A stretch of DNA of 35,092 bases. Source: Streptomyces adustus (lineage in GTDB: Bacteria > Actinomycetota > Actinomycetes > Streptomycetales > Streptomycetaceae). A program made the translations under genes and the position numbers. This document shows, piece by piece, positions 7,729-17,250 of the stretch. The DNA lies in contig NZ_VJZD01000083.1 in the NCBI RefSeq assembly GCF_009377175.1, forward strand, positions 1 to 35,092. The letters are read 5' to 3'. Positions within the stretch are counted from its first letter, which is position 1, and each line of letters starts with the position of its first letter. Under the pieces are notes generated by a model. The model made no database searches, was not told the origin of the DNA, and saw only the letters and a list, made by a program, of their open reading frames with translations.

Positions 7729-10700
7729 CACGACCACGGCCCAGGAGGCGTCGACCGCGACCGAGCCGCCCGAGCGGGCGCCCCGCCGACTGCGCCTGCC
7801 CGGCCTGGGCAGACCGCCGGGCGGTGGCAGCCAACTGTTCCGCAACGCCTACGCCCTGATGCTCAACACCGGTATCAGCGCGGTGCTCGGGCTCGGCTTC
7901 TGGCTGGCCGCCGCCCGCTACTACTCCGAGTCCGCGGTCGGCCAGGGGTCCGCCGCGATCGCCGCGATGAAACTCCTCGCGGGCCTGACCGCGGTGACCC
8001 TGACCGGCGCGCTGGCCCGCTTCATCCCGATCGCGGGCCGGGTCACCCGCCGTCTCATCTCCGCCACCTACGCGGGCAGTTCGGCGGTGGTGGCGCTGGC
8101 CGCGGGCGTCTTCCTGCTGACCCTGAACGTGTGGGGGCCGTCGTACCGCTTCCTGCACGGGCCGCTCAACGGACTCGGCTTCGTGGTGGCGGTCGTCGCC
8201 TGGAACCTGCTCACCCTCCAGGACGGGGTGCTGACCGGGCTGCGCAGCGCCCTGTGGGTGCCGGTCGGCAACACCGTGTTCTCGGCCGTGAAGCTGGGGC
8301 TGCTGGTCGCGTTCGCGACGGCGCTGCCGACCACGGGCGTCTTCGTGTCCTGGGTCGCCGCGATCGCCACCTCCGTGCTGCCGCTGGGCTGGCTGGTGTT
8401 CCGCCGGCTGGTCCCCCGGCACGTCGGAGCGACCGCGCGGCAGGCCGACCCGCCCACGCCACGGGAGATCGGCCGGTTCCTCGTCGGCGACTACACCGGT
8501 TCCCTGTTCTCGCTCGCTGTGGTCTACCTCGTACCGGTGATCATCGCCTCGCAGGTCAGCTCCGCGGACAACGCGTACTTCTACATCACCACGACCATTG
8601 GCGGCACGGTCAACCTGCTCGCCATCAACATGGGGGCCTCGCTGACCGTCGAGGGCTCGCACGACCCGGCCCGGCTCGCCGCCGACACCCGGGCCGCGCT
8701 GAAGCGGATGGCTCGGATCATGCTGCCGGTCTGCGGTGCGCTGTTCGTCGGCGCGCCCTGGATCCTGGGCGTGTTCGGCGCGGGCTACGCGGACGCGGCC
8801 ACCGGGCTCTTGCGCTGGTTCGCCGTCGGCGCGGTGCTGCGGGTGGTGATGGAGACGTACTTCGCGGTGCTGCGCGCCCAGAGCCGCACCGGCGGACTCG
8901 CGTGGCTCCAGGGCCTGTTGTGCGTCCTGGTGCTGGGCCTGACACTGTTGCTGCTGCCGCGCATGGGACTGGTCGGCGCGGGTGTCGCCGAGATCTCCAG
9001 CCTCGCGGTGATCGTGGCGCTGGCCGCGCCGCGACTGTACCGGACGGTCAGGGCGACGCCCGTCGCGTCGCCCGCGGCTGCCGCTCCCGACGGGGACCTC
9101 GCCGACCTGGGGGCGCGCGAGGTCCCCGTCGCGGGGGCACCGCGCCGACGCGGGCCCGCCTGGGCGCTGGACTCCGACACGCTCGCACTCGGCGTCCGCG
9201 TCGACTTCGACCACCAGGAGCGCCGGCCCGACGTGCGCCCGGGGCCGGGCACCCCGCCCACCGGTACGCCCGTCCTCGGCACCGGGCACCGGCCGGTCCG
9301 GCAGCCCGGGTCGGAGGCCTCGCTCGGGCCGTCGGAGGCCTCGCTCGGCCCGGCCGACACCGTGCCGCGCGACGGTACGACGGTCGACGCGCCGTTCGGG
9401 GCGGACTTCGACGCGGGTCCCGCCGTCGGGGCCGAGCCCGTACAGGAGGATCCCGCCGCCTCGGGCGGACAGCCGCCCGACGGACCCGCCGCGCCGCGGA
9501 CCTGGCGCGAGCAGCTGCTGCCCACCCGCCCCGGGCTGCTCCTCGGCTGTCTGCTGACCGCCGCGCTGCTGCTCTACTGGGTGCCCGTGCTGCGGCTCTC
9601 CGACGCCGACCTCGACGGGATGGGCGGGCTCGGGCTGATCTCGGTGCTGCCGCCGGCGACGCTGACCGGCGCGGCACTGCTGGTCGTGGTCTTCGCGGCC
9701 CTGCTCCGGCGCGGCCGTGAACACCGCGGCCTGCTGCTGGTCACGCTGCTCGCCACGGTCGTCTCACTGCACGCGCTGCCCGCCGTGATCGAGACCGAGC
9801 CCCGGTTCGCGACCGCCTGGCAGCACCTCGGCTTCCTCGACTACATCGACCGGACCGGTGCGGCCGTACCCGACCTGGACGCCCGCTGGAGCTGGCCGGG
9901 CTTCTTCGCGGCGGCCGCGTTCGTGCTGCGGGCGTGCGGGGTCGACGACTACACCGAGCTGATCCGCTGGTGGCCTACGGCCATCCAACTCCTCTATCTG
10001 GCACCGATGTTCCTGCTGGTCCGCTCGATGCGGGCAAGCTGGCGGGCCAAGTGGACCGGCATCTGGATCTTCGTGCTCGGCGGCTGGGTCGGCCAGGACT
10101 ACTTCTCCCCGCAGGGCTTCACCTTCCTGCTGTATCTCGCCTTCGTGGCGATCCTGCTGGTCTGGTTCCGCCCCCCGCACGTGCTCTGGACCGAGCGGCG
10201 GCCCGGTGAGGCGGAGGTCGAACCGGCCGACCGCCCTCGGCGGGCGGTGCTGCTCGCGGTGCTCATCGGCCTGTTCGCGGCGAGCGTGCCGGCCCACCAG
10301 CTGACCCCGTTCGTGATGCTGGGCGTGCTGGCCTTCCTCGTCCTGCTCGGCCGCTGCGAACTGCGCGGTCTGCCGCTGCTGTTCGCGGTGATCGTGGCGA
10401 CCTGGGTGGGCTTCATGGCCGAGCCGTTCTGGTCCGGTCACTTCGACGAGCTGTTCGGCGGCGTGGGCGGCGTCGGCAGCAATGTGTCGACATCCGTCTC
10501 CGGCCGTATCCAGGGCGGCAGTTCCACCCACAAACTGGTGCTCTACGCGCGGGTGCTGCTGGCCGGCGGGGTCATGGCGTTCGCGTGCTGGGGCTGGTGG
10601 CGGCGGCGCGCGCACAAGTACCGCGAGCGGTCGCTGCTCGTGCTCACCTTCGTACCGTTCCTCGGCTTCGGCATGCAGTCGTACGGCGGGGAGATGGCGC

Positions 10701-11530
10701 TGCGCGTCTTCATGTTCGCCCTGCCGGGCGCCGCCCTGCTGGCCGGGCTGGCGCTGTTCCCGCGCACCGGGATCACCGCCGGGGAACGCGACCGGGACCG
10801 GGGCGGCCTCGCTCCGGTGGCGGCGCTGCTGGCGGGGCTGATCCTCATGGGCGGCTTCCTGGTGGCCCGTTGGGGCAACGAGTCGTTCGAGCGGATCCGG
10901 TCGGGCGAGGTCGCCGCGATGGACTACGTCTACGCTCACGACGATCCGACCGTGCGCCTGCTGTGGCTGAGCAACGACACCGAGAACAACGTGACCCCGG
11001 CGATGCCGTGGGGCACCAAGGACATGGAGAAGGTCCAGTACGTGCCGACCCTGGCGCCCGCCGACCCGGTCCTGGTGTCGGGCCTGGTCGAGGCGCTGAA
11101 GGACGCGGGCCCGAACTCGTATCTCATGGTCAACCGCAGCCAGGTCGTCTACCTCGAACTGGACGTGGGCTACTCGACGTCCTGGGAGCCGCGCCTGCTG
11201 GCGAACCTGGACGGGCGGCCGGAGCTGAGGAAGGTCCTGGTCAACGACGACGTGACCATGTACGCGCTGCGCGACCGGCCCGCGGGCGAGGTGCCCGGGG
11301 CCGACCCGGGCCCGAACGGACCGCTGATCACCTGGACGCCCTGGTCGGTGGTCGGGGCGCTGGCGGCCGTGGTACTGATCCTGCTGCTGACGGCGCGCGA
11401 GGTGCTCCGGGTCGCCGGCCGGCCGGGCGTGCGGCAGGGGCGGCGGCTTCAGAGCGCCTTCTGGTTCGCCCTGCCGCTGCTGGCGGTCCTGTGCGCGGCG
11501 CTGGTGCAGCGGTTCCTCACCATGAAGTGA
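7721..11530 (+). CDS. Fusion of Wzx-like oligosaccharide flippase with GT-C-like polytopic domain
   Basis: 1269 aa, starting at GTG 7721 inside the deacetylase gene. Residues ~40-445 are a MOP-superfamily (Wzx/MATE-like) flippase of 12-14 helices (e.g. NAYALMLNTGISAVLGLGFWLAAARYYSESAVGQGSA region). Residues ~450-590 are a hydrophilic Ala/Pro/Gly linker holding a 21-bp tandem repeat. Residues ~595-1269 are a second polytopic unit of about 12-13 helices with GQDYFSPQGFTFLLY, resembling GT-C or polymerase-like proteins of actinobacterial polysaccharide loci. A soluble extracytoplasmic domain (~1060-1185) lies before the last two helices. Such parts are usually separate genes. The fusion would couple flipping of a lipid-linked glycan to its polymerisation or transfer outside. 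The flippase call is firm; the role of the second half is inferred. Confidence 0.86.
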   Translation: MSDTTTAQEASTATEPPERAPRRLRLPGLGRPPGGGSQLFRNAYALMLNTGISAVLGLGFWLAAARYYSESAVGQGSAAIAAMKLLAGLTAVTLTGALARFIPIAGRVTRRLISATYAGSSAVVALAAGVFLLTLNVWGPSYRFLHGPLNGLGFVVAVVAWNLLTLQDGVLTGLRSALWVPVGNTVFSAVKLGLLVAFATALPTTGVFVSWVAAIATSVLPLGWLVFRRLVPRHVGATARQADPPTPREIGRFLVGDYTGSLFSLAVVYLVPVIIASQVSSADNAYFYITTTIGGTVNLLAINMGASLTVEGSHDPARLAADTRAALKRMARIMLPVCGALFVGAPWILGVFGAGYADAATGLLRWFAVGAVLRVVMETYFAVLRAQSRTGGLAWLQGLLCVLVLGLTLLLLPRMGLVGAGVAEISSLAVIVALAAPRLYRTVRATPVASPAAAAPDGDLADLGAREVPVAGAPRRRGPAWALDSDTLALGVRVDFDHQERRPDVRPGPGTPPTGTPVLGTGHRPVRQPGSEASLGPSEASLGPADTVPRDGTTVDAPFGADFDAGPAVGAEPVQEDPAASGGQPPDGPAAPRTWREQLLPTRPGLLLGCLLTAALLLYWVPVLRLSDADLDGMGGLGLISVLPPATLTGAALLVVVFAALLRRGREHRGLLLVTLLATVVSLHALPAVIETEPRFATAWQHLGFLDYIDRTGAAVPDLDARWSWPGFFAAAAFVLRACGVDDYTELIRWWPTAIQLLYLAPMFLLVRSMRASWRAKWTGIWIFVLGGWVGQDYFSPQGFTFLLYLAFVAILLVWFRPPHVLWTERRPGEAEVEPADRPRRAVLLAVLIGLFAASVPAHQLTPFVMLGVLAFLVLLGRCELRGLPLLFAVIVATWVGFMAEPFWSGHFDELFGGVGGVGSNVSTSVSGRIQGGSSTHKLVLYARVLLAGGVMAFACWGWWRRRAHKYRERSLLVLTFVPFLGFGMQSYGGEMALRVFMFALPGAALLAGLALFPRTGITAGERDRDRGGLAPVAALLAGLILMGGFLVARWGNESFERIRSGEVAAMDYVYAHDDPTVRLLWLSNDTENNVTPAMPWGTKDMEKVQYVPTLAPADPVLVSGLVEALKDAGPNSYLMVNRSQVVYLELDVGYSTSWEPRLLANLDGRPELRKVLVNDDVTMYALRDRPAGEVPGADPGPNGPLITWTPWSVVGALAAVVLILLLTAREVLRVAGRPGVRQGRRLQSAFWFALPLLAVLCAALVQRFLTMK
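9311..9352 (+). repeat. 21-bp tandem repeat in the fusion linker
   Basis: Two copies of a 21-bp unit (9311-9331 and 9332-9352, one mismatch) encode SEASLGP twice. The repeat keeps the reading frame and sits between the flippase and the GT-C-like half, as expected for an evolving linker. Confidence 0.85.
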
Positions 11531-11552
11531 GCCCGACGGCTCGCCGGGTGCT

Positions 11553-11572
11553 CACCGGGTACTCCCCCGGTG
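11553..11572. terminator. Bidirectional terminator between fusion gene and GH39 gene
   Basis: CACCGGG (11553-11559) and CCCGGTG (11566-11572) form a 7-bp stem with a 6-nt loop. It lies in the 43 bp between two convergent stops. There is no T run, as is common in Streptomyces. Confidence 0.6.
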
Positions 11573-11573
11573 C

Positions 11574-12989
11574 TCACCTGGTGAGCCACTTCACCTCGTA
11601 CGCCCGCATCTCGAACCGCCGTCCGTCGACCTGCGCGCTGATCGGCCGGTCGCGGATGTTCACCACCAGGACGACCTTGTCGGTGGCCAGGACCCGGACG
11701 TTGGGCACGTCGTCCGCGGCGACGGACACGGTGTCGTACCGCGTACCCGGCGGGAACTCCTCGCCGAACCGGGAGACCAGGCCGTACATGGGCAGCCGCG
11801 CGCCGCCGCCCGCGCGGTCGGTCGGCGTCCACAGGCAGCCGGGGCAGCCGGTGCCCTTCTCTTCCTCCGGGTTCCAGTAGAAGCCCGAGGACGCTCCGCC
11901 CCTGACCATGGCGATCATCCCGGCCGCCTGCACGGCGACCCGGCGGTCCTCCGGCCAGCCCTTGCGGTCGTCGTTGCCGTCGGCGGGTTCGACGTAGTAC
12001 TCCGCCCACCACAGGGGCAGACCGCCGGTCTGCCGTCGCACCCAGGCGCCGACGGCGGTGAGCTTGTCGGTGGCGCCGAACTCGTCGGGCAGCAGTTCGT
12101 CGTCCTTGGTGTAGCTGGAGCCGTCGACGACGACGAAGTCCGCGCCTGCCTTGTGCCGGTTCCAGTAGGCGAAGGCGTCGAGGACCCGCTGGTCCATCGC
12201 GCCCCACGGGCCCGCCAAGGCCGTCGAGGCCTCCTCGGCGCGCGGGTCCACACTGTCCATCACCAGGTAGGGGCCGCCGACCATGATGTCCTTGTCGACC
12301 TTCTTCAGGGCCTGGTGGACGAGGTTGTAGAGGCGGGTGTAGCCCTCGTAGTCCCAGCGGCCCTCGGCGTCGTTCCAGAAGCCCTTGAACTCGTTCCAGA
12401 CGACGAAGTGGCGTACGTCGGGGTAGCGCCGGGCGACGGTCGCGGCGAGCGCGGCGAAGTCCGCGTAGTGCTCGGGCCGGGGGGCGGTCTCCAGCGCGGC
12501 CTGGCTCCAGTCGGTCGAGCCCGCCCGGCCGCCCTTCATCCAGTCCGGCGAGCAGCACAGGGTGATGACCGGGGTGCCGCCGGAGGCACGCACGAAGTCG
12601 ATCCGGCGGTCCAGCGCGGCGAAGTCGTAACGCCCCTTCACCGGCTCGGGGTTGTCGGCCCCCCAGCCCATGACGGCCTGGTTCTGCGGCAGGCCCCCGC
12701 TCTTCGACAGCAGGCCCTCGACCCGCCGGGTGGCGGCCCCGCTGCCCTCGTCGGCGCTGAACTGGGTGTGGGTGAAGCCCCAGCCGACCTCGGGCCGCGC
12801 CGCCCGCGCCGGGGTGGCGGGGGTGCCGTGCACCTCGGCGCCGTCGGACGTGGTGCCCGCGGTGCCGTCGCCGCCCCCCGGCAGCGTGTTGATCAAGGTC
12901 ACGACCAGAGCGAGTGCGACCACGGCCGCGCCGATCAGCGCGGTGAGCCGCCACCGCCGAGCCCCCGAATTCCACTCATGACGTCCCAT
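11574..12989 (-). CDS. Membrane-anchored GH39-like glycoside hydrolase
   Basis: 471 aa from ATG 12989. A short basic N-terminus and a helix at ~14-34 form a signal anchor, placing the catalytic domain outside the cell. The (beta/alpha)8 domain shows HFVVWNEFKGFW with acid/base Glu200 and PLWWAEYY with candidate nucleophile Glu330, matching clan GH-A and best the GH39 xylosidase/iduronidase-like family. A small beta domain closes the C-terminus. The frame extends to GTG 13061, but those 24 residues are Arg/Pro-rich and precede the anchor, so 12989 is preferred; neither start has a strong SD. It faces the glycan operon across a shared terminator and may trim or release the polymer made there. 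Substrate unknown. Confidence 0.85.
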   Translation of the reverse strand: MGRHEWNSGARRWRLTALIGAAVVALALVVTLINTLPGGGDGTAGTTSDGAEVHGTPATPARAARPEVGWGFTHTQFSADEGSGAATRRVEGLLSKSGGLPQNQAVMGWGADNPEPVKGRYDFAALDRRIDFVRASGGTPVITLCCSPDWMKGGRAGSTDWSQAALETAPRPEHYADFAALAATVARRYPDVRHFVVWNEFKGFWNDAEGRWDYEGYTRLYNLVHQALKKVDKDIMVGGPYLVMDSVDPRAEEASTALAGPWGAMDQRVLDAFAYWNRHKAGADFVVVDGSSYTKDDELLPDEFGATDKLTAVGAWVRRQTGGLPLWWAEYYVEPADGNDDRKGWPEDRRVAVQAAGMIAMVRGGASSGFYWNPEEEKGTGCPGCLWTPTDRAGGGARLPMYGLVSRFGEEFPPGTRYDTVSVAADDVPNVRVLATDKVVLVVNIRDRPISAQVDGRRFEMRAYEVKWLTR

Positions 12990-13247
12990 CAAGGACAACA
13001 CTAACGGCGTGAACGGCCGTACGGGCAGGTGCAGTCGAGGCACAGTACGGCGACGGGACACGGGCGACGCGCACCGAGAGGGCGACTCCCGGGCCGGGAA
13101 CAGGACGGGACATGACAGGACTCGCCGGACGGGACGGGAGACAGCGGGAGGCGGCGGACTACCCCGGACGTGGGGAACACGCCCGACACTTCACGCGCAC
13201 CGCGGAAACCGGGTGCACTCGGCGCCCATGTGCCGGATCATGGCGGC

Positions 13248-14342
<1,095 letters not shown>

Positions 14343-14351
14343 GCCCTGTCG

Positions 14352-14720
14352 TCAGCCGCCGTACGCCGCCCGCAGGGCGTCCCGTACGGCGGCCAGCGCG
14401 TCCGCCTCGGTGAGCCCGAGCCGTCGGGCCCGCTCCACGTACGCCTGCGCGGCCGACGCCAGTTCCCGCTCCGCGGCCGCCCCGGCCGCCGCGATGTACG
14501 TCCCGTGCCGCCCGCGCGTCTCGATCACGCCGTCCGCCTCCAGGGCCCGGTAGGCCTTGGCCACCGTGTTGGCCGCGAGGCCCAGCGACTCGGCCAGCCC
14601 GCGCACGGTCGGCAGCCGGTACCCCACGGGCAGCGCTCCCGACCGCGCCTGCTCGGAGATCTGCGTCCGCACCTGCTCGTACGGCGGGGCGCCGTCATCG
14701 ATGTCGATCTTCAAGTTCAC
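14352..14720 (-). CDS. GntR-family (YtrA-like) transcriptional regulator
   Basis: 122 aa, a short GntR protein with only a winged helix and a small C-terminal extension as in the YtrA subfamily. The DNA-binding part reads PPYEQVRTQI, LPTVRGLAESLGLAANTVAKAYRALEADGVIETRGRHGTYI. YtrA-type regulators often control ABC transporters, but none is adjacent here. GTG 14720 is preferred over GTG 14738 because homology starts there and a GACAAT -10-like box ends 6 nt upstream, giving a leaderless transcript. It diverges from the GNAT gene across ~83 bp, so it may autoregulate and affect that gene. Effector unknown. Confidence 0.9.
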   Translation of the reverse strand: MNLKIDIDDGAPPYEQVRTQISEQARSGALPVGYRLPTVRGLAESLGLAANTVAKAYRALEADGVIETRGRHGTYIAAAGAAAERELASAAQAYVERARRLGLTEADALAAVRDALRAAYGG

Positions 14721-14803
14721 GGGGTGATTGTCCCGCACCCGTCGGTGCCGTGCCCGAAAATTCAGAGGCGTCCCGGTCGGTAGCCCCCGTAGCGTGCGTC
14801 TCC

Positions 14804-15733
14804 ATGACGATGATCGTGCGTGATGTGCGAGCCGGGGACCAGGCGGACGCCGACGGTTTCGTCCGGGTCCGGCGGCTGGCGCTGCCCTTCATGGTTTCCA
14901 CCCCGGAGTCGCTGGTGCACGACCTCACCCGCACCCACCCCGCCGCGCGTTACCGGCCGTTGGTCGCCGAGGTGGACGGCGAGATCGTCGGCACGGCCCA
15001 GGTGGGTCTGGTGCCCGAGAGCCCGGAACCGGGGCAGGGTTACCTCAATGTGTACGTGCACCCCGGGTGGCTGCGGCGCGGCGCCGGTTCGCTGCTGACG
15101 CGGGCCGCCGAGAAGCACCTCACGACCGAGGGCGCGACCAGGGTGTTCAGCTGGGTCCTGGACGAACCGGACAACCGCGCCTTCGCCGAGCGGCGCGGCT
15201 ACCGGGCGAGCCGTTCCGCGCACTTCCTGCGTCTCGACCTCGCCCACGGCACGCTGCCGCCTCTGCCGGACCTGCCGCCGGGCGTCGAGCTGCGCACGGC
15301 CGCCGACTTCGCGGCCGATCCGCGCCCGCTGTTCGAACTGGACGCGCAGGGGGCGTCGGACGAACCGAGCGACATCGACGTCGCGTTCACCGACTACGCG
15401 GCCTGGCTGGACGAGACCTGGAACCACCCGCTCCTCAGCCTTGAGCTGACCTCGGTCGTGCTGGTCGACGGCCGCCCCGCCGCCCTCAGCGCGGCCCACA
15501 CCGACGGCGCCACCCGGTATTCCAGCGCCATGACCACCACGGACCGCGCCTTCCGCGGCCGAGGCCTGGCCAAGCTCGCCAAGACCGCCTCCCTGCACCG
15601 CGCCCGCGCGGCCGGCTGCACGGAGGCGTACACGGGCAACGACGCCGGCAACGGCCCGATGCTCGCGATCAACACCTGGTTCGGCTACGAGATCTGCGCA
15701 ACGGAGGTGCGGTATGTCCGCGAACTCGGCTGA
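14804..15733 (+). CDS. Tandem GNAT-domain acetyltransferase
   Basis: 309 aa with two GNAT folds. The first (~1-150) has YLNVYVHPGWLRRGAGSLLTRAA, a recognisable acetyl-CoA pyrophosphate-binding motif A. The second (~160-309) has DRAFRGRGLAKLAKTASLHRARAAG and GNDAGNGPMLAINTWFGYE. The arrangement resembles mycothiol synthase (MshD)-like proteins, though mycothiol synthase itself cannot be claimed. A TAGCGT -10-like box (14790-14795) ends 8 nt before ATG 14804, suggesting a leaderless mRNA; ATG 14810 is an alternative. The gene overlaps the DUF402 gene by 20 bp, so they form an operon. Substrate unknown. Confidence 0.88.
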   Translation: MTMIVRDVRAGDQADADGFVRVRRLALPFMVSTPESLVHDLTRTHPAARYRPLVAEVDGEIVGTAQVGLVPESPEPGQGYLNVYVHPGWLRRGAGSLLTRAAEKHLTTEGATRVFSWVLDEPDNRAFAERRGYRASRSAHFLRLDLAHGTLPPLPDLPPGVELRTAADFAADPRPLFELDAQGASDEPSDIDVAFTDYAAWLDETWNHPLLSLELTSVVLVDGRPAALSAAHTDGATRYSSAMTTTDRAFRGRGLAKLAKTASLHRARAAGCTEAYTGNDAGNGPMLAINTWFGYEICATEVRYVRELG

Positions 15734-16214
15734 TACGGCCCGCATGGTGGAGGTCGTCCTGGTCAAGGGCGGCCGGACGAAGATCCGTTACCCCGCGGAG
15801 CTGCTCCAGGACGACGGCACCCGGATCGTCGTACGCGCGCCGTTCGCGAGCGGGGCCGTCCGCGACTTCGGCTTCGTGCGCTTCGAGCCGGGGGACGTCT
15901 TCACGGAGTACTACTGGCGGGACCGCTGGTACTCGGTGAAGGAGCTGCGTGACCCGGTGGGCACGCTCAAGGGCTGGTACTGCGACATCGCCCGGCCCGC
16001 GGCCTTCGCCGACGCCGAACTCGTCGTGGAGGACCTCGACCTGGACCTGTGGCGCTCCGCCGACGGCCGCGACGTACGGCGCCTGGACGAGGACGAGTTC
16101 GAGGAGAGCGGCCTCGCCGAGCGGGACCCGGCGGCCGCGTCCGCCGCCGTGGCCGCCCTCGACGAGCTGGAGCGACTGACACGCGAGGGCGGATTCGACG
16201 AACTCCTGGTCTAG
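15714..16214 (+). CDS. DUF402 family protein (FomD/Ntdp-like)
   Basis: 166 aa. The sequence DVFTEYYWRDRWYSVKELRDPVGTLKGWYCDIARPA followed by the acidic VVEDLDLDLWRSADG matches the DUF402 fold, whose members include the nucleotide-cytidylyl hydrolase FomD and nucleoside tri/diphosphatases that use conserved Asp/Glu/Lys and divalent metal. The essential YWxDRWY...K and DLDLD elements are present, so hydrolysis of a nucleotide-type phosphoanhydride is plausible. The ATG lies within the end of the GNAT gene (20 bp overlap), pointing to co-translation. A long acidic helix near the C-terminus is typical. Exact substrate cannot be stated. Confidence 0.88.
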   Translation: MSANSADTARMVEVVLVKGGRTKIRYPAELLQDDGTRIVVRAPFASGAVRDFGFVRFEPGDVFTEYYWRDRWYSVKELRDPVGTLKGWYCDIARPAAFADAELVVEDLDLDLWRSADGRDVRRLDEDEFEESGLAERDPAAASAAVAALDELERLTREGGFDELLV

Positions 16215-16273
16215 CACCGGCCTCCCCGCGCGCCCGTAGAACCCATGGGAGCGACGGAAGGCTGTCGCCGGAC

Positions 16274-16972
16274 TCACCGGAGCGTCGCCACCACCGCGTA
16301 CCGCTCGTCCGTCACCTCCTTGCCCCACAGCAGCGCGTCGTCCGACAGGCGCTCCAGGCGTACCTCGTCGGCCCACGGCGTCACCAGGGACACGAGCCGC
16401 TCGGCGGGTATGCCGACCGGGTGGAGGGTGCCCCACACGCCCTCGACCAGCACGAGCCGGCCTCCCCCGGTGCCGTCGGGGCTGCCTCCGGGGCGCAGCA
16501 GGTCCCGCCAGTGCCGCAGGGCGCGGTCCGGGTCGGGCAGGGCCCACAGCAGATGCCGTACGAGGACGGTGTCGAAGCGCCGCTCGCCCACCGGCGGGGC
16601 CGCCGCGTCGCCGACGAGGAACACGGCGTCACGCCCGGCGAGCTTGTGGCGCGCGAGGTCCACCATGGCCGGGGACCGGTCGACGCCGGTGACCCGGTGT
16701 CCCCGCTCGGCCGCGAGGAGCGACAGGCTGCCGGTGCCGCAGCCGAGGTCGAGCACGTCCCCGGCCCGTGCGGGCAGCCAGTCGCGCAGCCGCCGCGCCC
16801 AGGCGTCCCGCACCAGGGGGTCGCGCAGTCCGTGGTCGGGCTCGTCGTCGAAGGTGGCGGCCTGCGCGTCCCAGTCCACGTCCGTCGAGGTCACGGCGGT
16901 GCGGGCGGTGCTCCCGCCCGTGCCGTCCCCGGTGATCCGGCCTCTGGTGCCATCGGTGATCCCGTCCGTCAT
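16274..16972 (-). CDS. SAM-dependent class I methyltransferase
   Basis: 232 aa with a standard Rossmann methyltransferase core. Motif I VLDLGCGTGSLSLLAA and motif II VTGVDRSPAMVDLAR bind SAM; VFLVGDAAAPP, FDTVLVRHLLWALPDP and GGRLVLVEGVWG complete the fold. The YAVVATLR end fits UbiE/Methyltransf_11-type enzymes. ATG 16972 is selected because upstream sequence loses similarity and codon bias; the first ~30 residues are a Gly/Thr-rich variable leader. The substrate is unknown. It converges with the DUF402 gene 59 bp away, in which I see no convincing terminator. Confidence 0.88.
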   Translation of the reverse strand: MTDGITDGTRGRITGDGTGGSTARTAVTSTDVDWDAQAATFDDEPDHGLRDPLVRDAWARRLRDWLPARAGDVLDLGCGTGSLSLLAAERGHRVTGVDRSPAMVDLARHKLAGRDAVFLVGDAAAPPVGERRFDTVLVRHLLWALPDPDRALRHWRDLLRPGGSPDGTGGGRLVLVEGVWGTLHPVGIPAERLVSLVTPWADEVRLERLSDDALLWGKEVTDERYAVVATLR

Positions 16973-17111
16973 GCGGCAAGCGTGACACCCACCACTGACA
17001 ATCGAATGGTGACCCCGGCCACTGACAGGCGGCCGCCGATGAGGAACTCTCCCCGAAAGCGTCTGCCCCCGTGAGAACACGGGCCACGGCAGGCACTCGA
17101 AGGAGGCAGCC

Positions 17112-17246
17112 ATGCGCCGCATCACCGTGCAGAAGCCCCTGAGGAAGACGGACGGCCGACGAGTCCGCGAGGACGCCGAGGCGCGCCCCGACCAGCGGCC
17201 CGAGGTCCGCAAGGAGATCGCCCGGACCTGGTGGCCGGACGGCTGA
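17112..17246 (+). CDS. 44-residue basic peptide, hypothetical
   Basis: Open frame ATG 17112 to TGA 17244-17246 with a perfect AGGAGG (17101-17106) 5 nt before the start. The peptide begins MRRITVQKPLRKTDGRR and ends KEIARTWWPDG; it has no membrane helix, is highly charged and is predicted largely helical. GC-rich third positions and the strong terminator 5 nt after the stop support a real gene. No family recognised. The double tryptophan near the end may mediate binding. It lies alone between a divergent methyltransferase gene and a convergent GNAT gene. Confidence 0.72.
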   Translation: MRRITVQKPLRKTDGRRVREDAEARPDQRPEVRKEIARTWWPDG

Positions 17247-17250
17247 CCGG

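Noticed and set aside
7721..9724. Long open frames on the opposite strand of the fusion gene and elsewhere (often 200-690 codons)
   Set aside because: High-GC DNA gives long antisense frames; their products are Arg/Gly/Gln-rich low-complexity sequences without motifs, and the opposite frame has clear domains.
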